Of a stretch of 64,000 bases of DNA, positions 44,814 through 55,688 are shown one piece after another; within the stretch, counting starts at the first letter, position 1, and the number at the start of each line of letters is the position of its first letter. Position numbers and translations under genes: made by a program. The DNA comes from Myotis daubentonii (lineage: Eukaryota > Chordata > Mammalia > Chiroptera > Vespertilionidae), in NCBI RefSeq assembly GCF_963259705.1, contig NC_081842.1, positions 89,820,433-89,884,432 of the forward strand, given 5' to 3'. Below the pieces are notes generated by a model. It searched no databases, was not told the DNA's origin, and worked only from the letters and a program-made list of their open reading frames with translations.

Positions 44814-46226
44814 TATACACGTTTAAGAGATTTATTTGTAATAGTGTAAAATAAATTACTTCTATATTCTCTACTTTTATGAAGTGCATGTGAAGAATTG
44901 ACCAATTTTTATGTAACATGTAGATAAACTTTCTTACAACTAAATCTTGTCATATTTTGTAAGGGGGAAACTACCCATTACTTAAAATGTTTGAGCCCAA
45001 GATAGATAACCATTTATTAGAAACTGTAGAGGATTGATTCACTGACTAAAGGTTGCATAGGTGACCATTAGGATTCCCCAAAACTCTAATATTGGATCAG
45101 TTAACTCATAAATATGCTCTAAAGATATTTGTTGGAGTTTCATTAATGTGTGCTAAACTGAACCAGAAAACAAGTATTACTGGGCTATTAAGTCATGCCC
45201 TAGGGTGTCTTTAAACCACATGTCATTTAGGCTTACATTTAATTAAAAATTAAAGGCTATTTTTGGCAATTGAACTTGCTCTTTCATCAGAAAAAGCTTA
45301 GGAAAAGTAAGATTATTCACTTCTTTGTTAAATGTTCAGCATCAATTAAACTTTTTCAAATCACTAGACACTGTTCCCAAAGTTCTAATTCTAGAGACCC
45401 ATTTCATTTGCATAATACATTTTTGCTTTGAAAAGAGTTTAGGGTAATAGTCTTACATTTAGTCAGGCTCAGAGGCCATTGTGATTTTAAATAGACTTAT
45501 AATCTATATACATAGACACATGGCTTTTTCACATCATATTGTCAAGGCAATATTCAAAAGAGTAAATCTTTAGTATGAGTGGAAGAATCTGCAATTTTTA
45601 TATATTGTTTTACAAGCTTGACTGGGATTCACCCCAATGATGCATACTTTGTGGTCAATATGTAATCTTATCACCTGAATGGTTACCAATGTTTGATTTG
45701 TAAGAGATTATGAGAATTTCTGTAATAGTACTTTTAAGTGATTAATGGTGGAAGGAAGAACTCTGAATCTACAAGGTGTCAAGAAGATTGTGTTGGAAAT
45801 GTAATTCATTGTACATTATGTGTATGAATCTTCAAGGAGTTCAACTCTTGGTGGGTTGATACCCAGACTAAAAAGAATAAAAAATTAATATAATTCAAAA
45901 AGAAAGTCATTAGATCCACAAACATAAGCAGAGCCTAAATTCTAAATTTAGTACAGAAATATATTTTGTGAAAGAATGTTGAAGGATGCCAGGTGGAGCA
46001 AAAATCGGTCCCATAAACGTTTAAAGGCCTCACTGAGATGGTTCGGGTGGAATGAGCTCTGATTTGCCATTCAGGAAGCAACCTGCTAACTAGTGATTAT
46101 GTGGATTTTGCTGGGAAAAGACCTACACACATTGTGCTTTTCTTTTCTTTTTCCTTCAACATAAAAAATGTGATCACTGTTACTATTAAGTAGAAAAAAA
46201 CTCGAGATTTACCAAGTTATTAATTT
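44814..46226. other. AT-rich interval, nothing recognised
   Basis: No repeat or gene recognised. Confidence 0.4.
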
Positions 46227-46237
46227 AAAAATAATTT

Positions 46238-46428
46238 TAATCCTCACTAAAGGATATGTTTTCATTGATATTTTAGAGAGAGAGACAGACAGATGAGAAA
46301 CGTAGATGGTTTGCCTCCCATGAATGCCTCTACCTGGGATTAAACCCACAACCTAGGTATGTGCCCTGACTGGAAATTGAATCCTTAAACTTTTGACACT
46401 TCAACCAATTGAGTCACCTGGTCAGGGC
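46238..46428 (-). mobile_element. Ves-related SINE, older subfamily
   Basis: It begins on plus with TTTTAATCCTCACTAAAGGA and TATTTTAGAGAGAGAG, the reverse of the GTGAGGATTAAAA tail, and ends CACCTGGTCAGGGC. A/T-rich flanks AAAAATAATT and AAAAATTATT are a weak duplication. Promoter boxes are eroded. Confidence 0.8.
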
Positions 46429-46624
46429 AAAAATTATTAATTTTTGAAAAATCATTTGAAAAAAATCCTGATTTTATGTCTTGCCAGATTTTAAAAAGAG
46501 AAAGCACCATAACTAAAGCATATTAAATTTATAAGAAAAAGGTTATATACTATGAAAGTAATTTTTAAAAATTCCCTTTGTGCCTAGTGATTACATATTA
46601 GCAGTGAAATATGAAACAGTATTG

Positions 46625-46766
46625 CTTTAGCCAAATCTAGTGGATAGAGTTCAATCTTTTCCGGCCAGGCACTTTCTCTCACACCGATGTTTCTCTCTGT
46701 TTTTCACGCTCTCTTCCATTCTTTCTAAAAGTCAATGGAAAAATATCCTAGGGTGAAGATTAAAAA

Positions 46767-46810
<44 letters not shown>

Positions 46811-46812
46811 AA
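46625..46812 (+). mobile_element. Ves SINE with internal deletion and (GAAA)n tail
   Basis: A degenerate head (AGCCAAATCTAGTGGATAGA) is followed directly by the 3' half (TTTCTCTCACACCGATG, TCAATGGAAAAATATCCTAG, GGTGAAGATTAAAAAA). The tail has become a tetranucleotide array, AAAG/GAAA, at about 46768-46812. Confidence 0.78.
46768..46812. repeat. (GAAA)n microsatellite grown from a SINE tail
   Basis: A perfect array of about 11 AAAG units directly following the SINE poly(A) region. Confidence 0.95.
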
Positions 46813-47749
46813 CAATATCGTTTTTTCTCTGGCTTGAAATTAATTTGTGAACAATTTGGAAATGAAAAACAAAAGAATAGTACACTTTATAAAAGCTAGA
46901 AAAATCATTAGAATGAATTCAAATTTTTAGTATTATATTAGGAAAATAAGACATCACTTTCTTTAATGAAATATCTAATATTTCATGGAAAACACACTGT
47001 ATAAGTCCAAAATAAATAATTATTCACTTGTTGGCAATCTAGACACCATTTGGAATTTCAGAAAAAAGAAAGCGATATCCCCCTAATATAATTTAGCTTA
47101 GAAAGGGGGTGTAACTGCTTTAAAAAAGTACATTTTTGTAATTAAATAAATGTGTTTATCAATATATCATTACTATTTTTAGAAATAACTTTACTGTTCT
47201 AGTTAATTTGTGATAAAAAGAATCAGATTTTTATATGAACCAATGAATCAATATATCATTACATACCCAATGCTTTTTGTTTTCAGATCATTACAATAAA
47301 GTGCTAATTCAGTCAACAGCTATTCTTATGAATGCCAAATGTTTTTCATCTTCAGTGTCTTGGTATTTGGGTTTTTCAAATTCCTTTACATACACATCAC
47401 CTATAGAGTTTGACCGGTAGAGGGAGCCATTATCTACATAGTCTAAAATTTGAAAATAAAAGTAGTTTATTACAGAATCTTAAAGTCATTTTATTAATCC
47501 CTTTTAAAATTAAAAATAAATAAATAAACTACATAAATTTGCTTCCAGTAGTTATATATGACTTAATACCTCTATTAATCAAAGAAAAACATCTTGTGAC
47601 TACTTTTAAGTAGAATTTCATTAGGGATTGTAAATGATCCTTCACTTTTCACAGTCTTACTGTCCTTACAATTTAATAATGTTCTTACTTTATCACAGTG
47701 GTGATAGCTACTCAAACATGGCCCTTGTTTGTACCAAACTAACGGGTCT
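46813..47749. other. AT-rich interval, nothing recognised
   Basis: No repeat or gene recognised. Confidence 0.4.
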
Positions 47750-47860
47750 AGATAAGCACTTCAGCAAACATGCTCTAACACTGACACGTGGCAGGCACTG
47801 TGCTAGTGGAGATAAACTGTTGATTCAGCACAGGCCAAAAGAATCCCCCACAACTTCATA
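47750..47860 (-). repeat. L2 LINE fragment
   Basis: GACACGTGGCAGGCACTGTG, CTAGTGGAGATAAACTG resembles the reverse L2 end (TGTGCCAGGCACTGTGCTAG...). Weak but in the right order. Confidence 0.42.
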
Positions 47861-47933
47861 TTTAATGTGCTTTATGTAGCAAGAAATCAGACAAGTTAGT
47901 CTTACCTGGTAAGAGAGGTCTATACCTTGCCAC

Positions 47934-48086
47934 TCAGTGTGTTCCAATATCCAGTAGCACTGGCCTCCCCTGGGAGCTTATTACAACTGCACTCTCAGGC
48001 CCCTTCCCACATCTGCTCAACCCGAATCTGCATTTTAATAGGATCCCCAGGTACTTGGGACACACTTTACATTTTGAGAAGCCCCT
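47934..48086. mobile_element. hAT-Charlie MITE (MER5/MER20-like)
   Basis: CAGTGTGTTCCAATATCCAG, CTCCCCTGGGAGCTTATTAC, GAATCTGCATTTTAATAGGA, TCCCCAGGTACTTGGGACAC and TTTTGAGAAGCCCCTC follow the order of the small Charlie MITEs of eutherians. No clear 8-bp duplication. Confidence 0.72.
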
Positions 48087-48093
48087 CTTTGGG

Positions 48094-49130
48094 GAGATTT
48101 CTCCAGGACACAGGGGATTCCCAGAGCTCTAGTGTCTCTAGTATAAAAAAAAAATATATGACTTTAAAACTGAGTAGTTTTGTAAAACTGCAAGAAATTT
48201 TTCTAATTCTTAGATGTCTTGTTTGTGCCTAGAAATTCTACTATAAATTAGGAGTTGAAGGTGTAGCACAGAGTGATCATGAACTTGAACATTCTGGGTT
48301 TAATTCTAAAATCACTAAACGGTTATTTTCTAGTTATCCTATCTTTTTCAGAAGAAAACAATATTTATTAGAAATGCATCCATGACTGCCATCACATTAT
48401 TGTCCTGGTTTCCTTTATGCCTGCAAAATTTTGGGATTTAAATAATCACTGTAACATAAGCAGCTTTTATAATAGGAAGTGAAAATATGTTGCTAAGGTT
48501 AGAAACATCACTCATATCATTATTGTTATCATTGAAAATCCCAGCACACAAACTTTGACATGACAAAACAAGCAATGACTCAAATGTCATTCGCTGCTCC
48601 TCATGAACAGAGGAGGAGAGGCAGCCTGTAGAATGCTGTAGAATACTGTGGTTACATGTGATCCACAGACCGGCTCTCTTACCTCACTGACAGAGTGATC
48701 ACCCTCGTGTTCAGCAATTTTGGGTGCTCTGTTTATCCCTGGCCAAACTATATCTTTGTTGTCCCAAGCAATATCACTTTTATTATGATATGAAATGAAT
48801 GGATGAAAAAGTCAAATTCATGATGTAGGGTCTAGCAAAGTGGAAGCTCTTCCCTCAGCATAGAACTGGCCTGGTGTTACTTGCAGTGTGTGTGATAACC
48901 CAATCAATGACATTCCCCCTAGGAGCCTGTCTCATGTGGCAGAGAAGCAGAGGGGAGTAGTAGGAGAAGGGTAGCAATTCCATTGCCTAAAGTATCCCGA
49001 GGTTGTATCTACCACTCTTGTATGTGTGCAAACACCTGCACAAAACTAGTGCTTCAGGTCTCCCTGTCCTTTCTCCGTTATCACAATTCACAGCCTCAGG
49101 GAATCAGCGTCATGCAATGGAGGAGATGGA
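48094..49130. other. Unassigned sequence
   Basis: No recognised repeat. Mixed composition with no exon-like open frame. Confidence 0.4.
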
Positions 49131-49134
49131 AAAA

Positions 49135-49250
49135 TCAGCCCCTTCAATTACAGATATGGAAACTGAGGTTGGGTGAGGCCAGGAAACTTGCCTCCAGTTT
49201 CAAGATAGTTTTCAGCAGGACTGACAGAGTCAAATCAAAACTTAATCAGG
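49135..49250 (-). repeat. MIR SINE fragment
   Basis: TTACAGATATGGAAACTGAG followed by GGAAACTTGCCTCCAGTTTC and GGACTGACAGAGTCAAATC gives the order of a reverse MIR. Confidence 0.6.
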
Positions 49251-49293
49251 GCCTAGCTTTCTTCCATAGCTTCCTCAGACTACACTTAACTTT

Positions 49294-49493
49294 ATTTTAA
49301 AAATATATATATTTTTATTTATTTTAGAGATGAAGGGAGAGGAAGAGAGAGACAGAAACATCAATGATGAAAGAATCATTGATCAGCTGCCTCTGGGGAC
49401 AGAGCCCGCAACTTGGGTATGTGCACTACAGGGATTCATATAGTGACTGACTGGTTCATAGGTCACTCAACACTGAGCCTCACTGGCCGGGCT
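49294..49493 (-). mobile_element. Ves SINE, diverged
   Basis: It runs on plus from TATTTTTATTTATTTTAGAG through GATGAAGGGAGAGGAAGAGA, ATCATTGATCAGCTGCCTCT and GAGCCCGCAACTTGGGTATG to TGAGCCTCACTGGCCGGGC. The middle (the former B-box area) is badly eroded. No clean target duplication. Confidence 0.83.
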
Positions 49494-49796
49494 CCAAAGA
49501 CTGCATTTTTAAAATGTCTGGATTTCATCTTCCCTTAACGGCATCACGCCTAACATAACATTAAGATTGGGAAGAGAAGGAAAATGCTCTGTGCATTAGC
49601 AACTCTGGATTTTTAGACTGGTCAGATTGAATACATAATTAGTAAGTGTCTACTATATTCAAGACAGTGTTAAGTGGTAGATGCATAGGTGAGAAATGTT
49701 GGCGAGCACAAGAGACTTGGTTGGAAAGTTGTAAGGAGGACATTATGAGAAAAGGGAAGTGTGTGGAAGGCCACCTGCCCTGTTTATCGGAATTCC
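49494..49796. other. Mostly unassigned; weak L2-like stretch
   Basis: AGTAAGTGTCTACTATATTC followed by AAGACAGTGTTAAGTGGTAG (49640-49680) resembles reverse L2, but weakly. Nothing else recognised. Confidence 0.35.
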
Positions 49797-51133
49797 TGTT
49801 GTAGTGTACCCTGCGAATCACACAAGGACACCCAAGAAGTCAAATTAAGGAGTCATTTATTTGAAAGCCGGTGGCTACAAGGGGGCAAAGGCTCTTCAAA
49901 TCTCGTAGCCCTGAATGGCAGTAACATCAGGCTTATAAAGGCAAAAAATCACAAAGGTAGCAATTACGTCCCTAGTGTTGAAATGAGGAACTGTTTTGCA
50001 AAAGCAGTTTTGTACAGAAGCTAAATTGAGCAAGTTAGTTATTTCTAAAGATTAATGATAGTTTTAGTTCTTGGAGCAACTGAGTCAACGGAAAACATTC
50101 CCGGAGCTACTGAGCCAATGGAAAAGTGATTAAAGCAATTAAAGCAATTTTCCTTGATCTGGTTCCCATGTGCAGAAGAATGTCCATTTTAAAGACCACA
50201 ATCAATGGGGTATACAACTGAATGGGGTGATTTATATAAGTTCAGGAGATCAAAATAACTTCTCTATTATTTTAGCAAGCAAACAATTACAGAAGCCAGA
50301 ATAGCAGGGTTAAAGTTTAATCAGCAGTTTTTACCCGAGATGAATGTTCTATGCTTCATTCCGACTTAGGGGAGACAGGAGAGTGTTGAAGGCGACGCCC
50401 CTCAGTATTCCTTGACCTTTTCAAACAAGTCTGTGCACGTGCAGACCCCCGGGTGTTTAGTGGAACCCTTATGCTCAGCGGTTCTCAACCTGTGGGTCGC
50501 GACCCCTTGGCGGTCGAACGACCCTTTCACAGGGATCACCTAAGACCGTCCTGCATATCAGATATTTACATTACGATTCATAACAGTAGCAACATTACAG
50601 TTATGAAGTAGCAACGAAAATAATTTTATGGTTGGGTCACAACATGAGGAACTGTATTTCAAGGGCCAGAAGGTTGAGAACCACTGCTTATGCTTAATCT
50701 CTGGACGCCTTTGCCCAGAGGACAATGTAAACACATGCGTCCTCCCAAGATTACTCACCTACTGATTGTATCTAAAGGTAAAAATTCCAATAAAGGCCTA
50801 AAGAGGCAGGCAATTGAGGCTGCCTGGCTTCCATCAGTGAGGTCTTCCCTTAGCCCTCTACCCCACAGTGAAACTGTATCAGAGTAATCTGTTCATTCCT
50901 CGTTCAGGGCTTGCTGGTCAGCCCAAGGCAAAGAAATATGGCCCTCTTTTCTCACTGAGCCGATGTATATGCAAAGACTAAGGATTGTCAACAGGCTGCA
51001 AAAACTGACCAATTCTCTCCGGCAGGAGGTCACAGTAGACTGTGGTAAGTCTCTGTGGGGATGCCCCTCTCTCCCTTCTCCGTCATGCCTGTGCCTAGAA
51101 GGCTGCACACACCCCTAGGAATTCCCTGAGACA
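49797..51133 (-). mobile_element. ERV-type LTR, antisense, with SPIN insertion
   Basis: On the minus strand there is a TATA-like TTTATAAG (49932-49939 on plus), AATAAA about 75 bp downstream (49856-49861), and a short U5 ending ...GTACACTACAACA at 49797. That is a good U3-R-U5 layout. The upstream (right) edge is uncertain; TGTCTCAGGG at 51133 is one candidate start. No primer-binding site follows the 3' edge and no polypurine tract precedes the 5' edge, so it looks like a solo LTR of about 1.1 kb. No viral gene is present nearby. Family not identified. Confidence 0.6.
50476..50686 (+). mobile_element. SPIN-type hAT MITE with perfect 8-bp target duplication
   Basis: The ends are CAGCGGTTCTCAACCTGTGG and, reversed, CAGTGGTTCTCAACCTTCTG, followed inward by GTCGCGACCCC, CATATCAGATATTTACATTA, CGATTCATAACAGTAGCAA and ATAATTTTATGGTTGGG. 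These are the hallmarks of SPACE INVADERS (SPIN), a hAT family known to have been transferred horizontally among tetrapods including vesper bats. The target duplication CTTATGCT is exact (50468-50475 and 50687-50694). At 211 bp it is non-autonomous. Confidence 0.95.
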
Positions 51134-51939
51134 TAAACAGGTCAACCGGACTTAACTGTCACTCCCTGAAAAAAAGCAGACCAATATCCCTTCAGACGTG
51201 AACATCTGGTTGAATTGAAAGGAACAAACCAGAGAAATATTGAAATTCTGAGTATAGTATTGTGTTGTTGAAATTCCATAAAGCAGACTGTTTTATCAAA
51301 CACCACCATCACTTTATTTTGCCACACATTGGGTTTTAAAAAAATTAAAGAAAGTGACCTCCACAATTTAAGATGACAATATTATTTTGTAAAACTTGTT
51401 ATAAAACTGCAAATTAAAAAAAATTGAATGTTGGACCTTTGATCTAATTTCTTTCTCTGTTAATAAAATGATCAGTGGCAAGCATCAGCTCTCCTGTCAA
51501 GTATAGACAGGCATCCTACTGTTTTTGCAAGAGCATAAAATTATAATTCTTACTGAGAAAAATCATAAACCTCTTATTATATCATTTCTTCCTTCACCAA
51601 CATCAAATAGAAAGAATGCGAGGAAGACTGGCATTATTACTGATATTTCTCTCTAAAAATGTGCTGAAGCAATTCCAATACCTCCAACTAGAATTCTGTT
51701 GTTTTAAGCCATTCAGATGCATGGGTGGAGAATCAAACACAGATCATTGAAACACTCCTAGAGCATAAGAGATGAATGTTTAGCTAATTGGCGAAGGGAC
51801 AATTAATAAAGGAACAAATAAAAACTGTGTAGAAAGATTGTAGGTGTTACATACATTTTCATGCAATGCACCTAATAAAATATTTTTAAAATGTCAACAG
51901 TGCCCATGTCCATAGTGGTTGCACAGAATTTAATTTTAG
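51134..51939. other. AT-rich interval, nothing recognised
   Basis: No repeat family or coding sequence recognised. Confidence 0.4.
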
Positions 51940-52625
51940 CTGCTGCCATTGTCTCTGTATAAGTCCAGATCCTCATTTCTCACCTGAAATATCGCTTCAG
52001 TCCCTGACTGGTCAGCCTCCTACAAGTTTCTCTAGACAAATCCATCTGATAAGTTGGCACAAAAGGTACTTCCTAAAAACATAATTTGCCATGCAGCTAC
52101 CTGGTTTTAGAATAGCCCTTCCCTATTGCTTGTCCATGGGATAAAATCTCACTTAGTTTAGGCCTTAGCTCCCACATCATTTGCAACCTGCTTCATACAA
52201 GGTATAACTTGGGCTGCCAATACTCTGAGCTTCTCAACATTTCCCCAGCAAGCGAGACATCATTTAATGCCTCTGGATATTTCTCTCTACCTGGAATACT
52301 CTTCCTCCCTTTCTCATATGGCAAACTCCTAAGTTTTCTTAGTAAACCTGACTTCAAAGCAAGCTAGTGAGAAAGGACACGTTGGTAACGCTGCTTCTGC
52401 CTCTTTAAGTCATGATTTACCTCAATATTGTACCTTGAAACATCTATTCATCTATCTGCAACCGTCACTCAAAGGTGTAGTATTATAAAAATTTACTAGT
52501 GTCTCATCTATTTCTTACACTGGATTGGAGAGAGTTACTCTCTTATCTAGTTTTCTATTTCCAGTTTTCATTATCAAACACAGTACCAGGCATATGGTTG
52601 CTTCTCAATAACTAATTGCTCAGGG
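51940..52625 (+). repeat. L2 LINE 3' region, diverged
   Basis: Order of landmarks: TCACCTGAAATATCGCTTCA, TTTGCAACCTGCTTCATAC, TCTACCTGGAATACTCTTCC, TCCCTTTCTCATATGGC, AACCTGACTTCAAAGC and AACACAGTACCAGGCATATG then GCTTCTCAATAACTAATTG. This matches the 3' L2 layout (TGCCTGGAATGCTCTTCC ... GTGCCTGGCACATAG). Old, without coding. Confidence 0.6.
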
Positions 52626-53122
52626 GAAAATTAACTAATGACCCTAATCAGATGGGGAGAGCACACTCAGAAAGTTAAATAGTTCACCCTTTTCCAATTC
52701 ATTAGCACAATATTTTGTAGCTCAAATTATACTTCACATTTTATTTAATGGCACTACAATTATAGTTTATTGGCTGTTTCTCATGTTTGGTGCTTATTCC
52801 TTTTTTTTTTTTTAATGTATTTTAACTGAGAAATGGTGTTATTAAAATTCGGTTTCTCCATTTAGACCCTAACTAATTTTTTCTACTATTGTAAAATAGA
52901 TAATTGTATGATGTTTCTTAGATTTCTATATAACTTTCTATAATATTTTGTAAAACAACAATAAAACTTCATGGGTATCATACAATATTCTGTTTTATCT
53001 CCCAAAATTGTTATATCCTAAGCACATGCTTTGAATTATCATCTTGTACCCAACAAGCAAAAATTTCAAATCAAATTAATTGAGAATATAAAGTTTTAAC
53101 CTACCTCCTTTGTGTGCTATTA
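52626..53122. other. AT-rich interval, nothing recognised
   Basis: A T run lies at 52801-52813. Otherwise nothing recognised. Confidence 0.4.
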
Positions 53123-53813
53123 TCAACACTAATAAAAGAGAAAAATGGTAATTGGCGTACGACGATACCCTTTTCATTGGCTAATCAGGGCTATATGCAA
53201 ATTAACTGCCAACTAAGATTGGCAGTTAACTGCCAACTAAGATTGGCAGTTAACTGCCAACAAGATGGCGGTTAATTTGCATATGTAGGCACAATGCAGG
53301 GAGGCGAAAGGGAAAGCAGGAAGAAACCCCCTGCCACTGACAGTGATCGGAAACCCAGGGGGGAGCTAAGAGCTGGGGGGCAGGGCAAAGGCGGCCCTGG
53401 GGCCACCTTTGCCCTGCCTCCCAGCCATGATTGGAGAATCAGGTGCCTTTTCCGCCCTGGCCAGTGATAGCAGGAAGTAGGGGTGGAGCCAGCGATGGGA
53501 GCCAGCGATGGGAGCCAGCGATGGGTGGAGCCAGCAAGGTCGAAGCTAGCAGTCCCAGGAGCTAGGGGACCCTTGCCTGGGCCTAAAGCGAAGCCCACGA
53601 TCGTGGGGCCGCTGCAGCTGCAGGTCCCCACTGCCCGGGCCGGACGCCTAGGCCAGAGGCGTCAGGCCTGGGCAAGGGGCCGATCCTGCGATTGGAGGGT
53701 GATGGGGGTCAACGCCTGAGGGCTCCCAGTATGTGAGAGGGGGCAGGCTGGGCTGAGGGACACTCCCCCCCCACACACACCCAGTGCACGAATTTCGTGC
53801 ACCGGGCCCCTAG
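53123..53813 (+). mobile_element. Helitron with promoter-like 5' cassette
   Basis: The 5' end TCAACACTAATAAAAGAG follows A at 53122. The 3' end is the near-perfect hairpin GTGCACGAATTTCGTGCAC (53784-53802), then CTAG (53810-53813) and T. It is the same family as the inverted copy at 62159-63431: the first 170 bp and the 3' region match closely. The 24-bp unit containing TTGGCAGTTAACTGCCAA is duplicated here (53219-53236 and 53243-53260) but single in the other copy. Only one unit of the 80-bp palindromic repeat is present. Confidence 0.92.
53176..53282 (+). promoter_or_regulatory. CCAAT / octamer / YY1-like cassette in Helitron
   Basis: ATTGG (53176-53180), ATGCAAAT (53195-53202), AAGATGGCGG (53262-53271) and ATTTGCAT (53275-53282) lie within 160 bp of the 5' end. 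These match consensus sites for NF-Y, POU/Oct and YY1, a combination common in TATA-less promoters. The octamer-CCAAT order is conserved in the 58.8 kb and 63.3 kb copies. Activity is not shown. Confidence 0.4.
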
Positions 53814-54144
53814 TAGTTAATAAATAACCTCTATGTAACTTGCAACGGCTCAATGATCTAGCCATGTAATAATAGGAAATATTCAACTTGTAATTAATTT
53901 AACTTGATATGTATTTCAAAAAAAAAACAGAACCTACATTTTTTTTTTCATCAACACACACCATGATTCTCCTGTGTGTCATAAGTCTGGATTAAATTTT
54001 GTTAGAAACGCCTTAAACAAAATGACTGCATACCCTGTAGAAAATGATGGCTAGAAATAAGTGACCACTATAGCGACTGTCTGATAAACATCACCCCGTT
54101 TAGAGGTGTTGGACAGATGTGAACTCACCACTTCCACTGCTGTA
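53814..54144. other. AT-rich interval, nothing recognised
   Basis: No repeat or gene recognised. Confidence 0.4.
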
Positions 54145-54366
54145 GTAGTATGTTAAATAGAAATGTTGAAAGGTGACATTCTTTTTGTATTTCCAATATT
54201 GAGATGGAGGGAATGTTCAATGTTTCCCCATTAGAGGTGACGTGAACTGTAGGTTGCTATAGCTGCTCACTTTTAGATTGGGACATTCTCTTCTTAGTTT
54301 GCTGATAGCTTTTAGCATGAATCAGTGCTAAATTTTATCAAATGATGCTTTATGTATCCTTTGATA

Positions 54367-54431
<65 letters not shown>

Positions 54432-55345
54432 GGTAACCAATTACACTGATTTATTTTTGTGGTAAACCATTTTGCAATCTGGGATAAAACCTACTTACAT
54501 ACCTCATGGTATGTTCTCCTTTTTCTGTATTACTGGGAGGGATTTACTTTGTTAGAGATATCAGTCTGCATTTTTCTTAGATTTTTGTATCAGGGTTATG
54601 CAGGCTTCAAAAAAGCAATTGGGAAGTGTTCTCTCCTCTAAGTTCTCAAAAGAACTGCTGTTTGTATTACGTGGTATTGTATCTTCATTAAGTGCTTTAT
54701 GGAATTAATTAGTGATGCTGTTTTATTCATAAGGTTTTTTAATTAAAAATATTTAATAAAAGAGGTAGTGATACTTAGATTTTCTATTTCTTCATTCGGG
54801 TTTTGCAAATTGTGATTTTCGAGGAATATACTTATTTCACCAAAGTTGTTAATTTTAATGGCACAATGTTGTTATAATCTTTTAAATGTTATTAAAATTT
54901 GCAATGATGATAACTTTTTTATCATGATATTGGTACTTTGTGCTTTCCCCCCTCTTTTTTATTTTTCATGATCAATCCAAGGTACTTAACAATTTTATTA
55001 ACTTTATTAAAGAATCAACTTTTGACTGTTGATTTTAGGTATTGTTTATCTATTTTTTAATTTCATTAATTTCCACTATTATTTTTACTATTTATTTTCT
55101 ATTTTATAGCTTCTTAAAGTGACAGCATTATTGATTTTGCATCTAATAGAAACATTTAAAATATCTTTATTTCCCCTCCAAACATTTTCTAGGCGGGATT
55201 CCATGAATCTGGGAATACTTTGTTTTCTTTATTATTTATTTAGAAATATTGTTTAAATAGTTACTAGAATTTATTCTATAAACCTATGCTTATTTGGAAG
55301 CAGATTGCTTAATTTTTGATATTTCAAGAATTTCCAAATATCTTT
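54145..55345 (-). repeat. Old L1 ORF2 fragment, antisense
   Basis: Diverged reverse ORF2: TGTTAAATAGAAATGTTGAA, TGATAGCTTTTAGCATGAAT, GGGATAAAACCTACTTACAT, TTTGTATCAGGGTTATGCAG, GGGAAGTGTTCTCTCCTCT and AAAGAATCAACTTTTGACTG appear in L1 order, covering the RT core and the region upstream of it. An (AT)n array has expanded inside it. No reading frame survives. Confidence 0.8.
54369..54423. repeat. (AT)n microsatellite
   Basis: A perfect run of about 27 AT units inside the old L1 fragment. It is highly likely to be polymorphic. Confidence 0.97.
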
Positions 55346-55364
55346 TGTCATTAACTTTTCAAGA

Positions 55365-55447
55365 TTTTTTAATTTTTTTTTTTTTTTTTTTGAGAGAGAG
55401 AGAGAGTGGAAGGGAGAGGGAGGGATTGATCTATCAGCTGCCTCCAT
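55365..55447 (-). repeat. SINE-derived fragment
   Basis: A T run, GAGAGAGAGAGAG and GGGAGGGATTGATCTATCAG then CTGCCTCC resemble the reverse 3' half of a Ves SINE. It stops at the Helitron-like segment that follows. Confidence 0.5.
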
Positions 55448-55687
55448 CATGCTGATCAGCAGCTGCCACAGAGGCTTCGGATGAGACCCTGCTTCTCTCT
55501 CTGGGCCTCACCAGCAGCTGAAGAAGCTGCTGATCAGCCCCACCTCTCACTCTCTCTCCGAGAGGTCAGCAGTTCAGCCCACTCGCCAGTCCCCACCCAC
55601 CTGAGCCTGCTGCGCACACAGCCTGGCATTCAGTTGTCCCTTCAGTCGTTTTGGATGTTATGGACCCTGGCTCTTTATATATATAGA
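55448..55687 (-). mobile_element. Probable Helitron 5' portion
   Basis: The minus strand begins TCTATATATATAAAGAGCC at 55687, with T at 55688, like the 5' end of the Helitron at 9898-10566. The body has inverted repeats such as AGCAGCTG and GCTGATCAGCAGC. No CTAG/hairpin 3' end is present, so it is truncated or a different repeat. Confidence 0.45.
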
Positions 55688-55688
55688 T

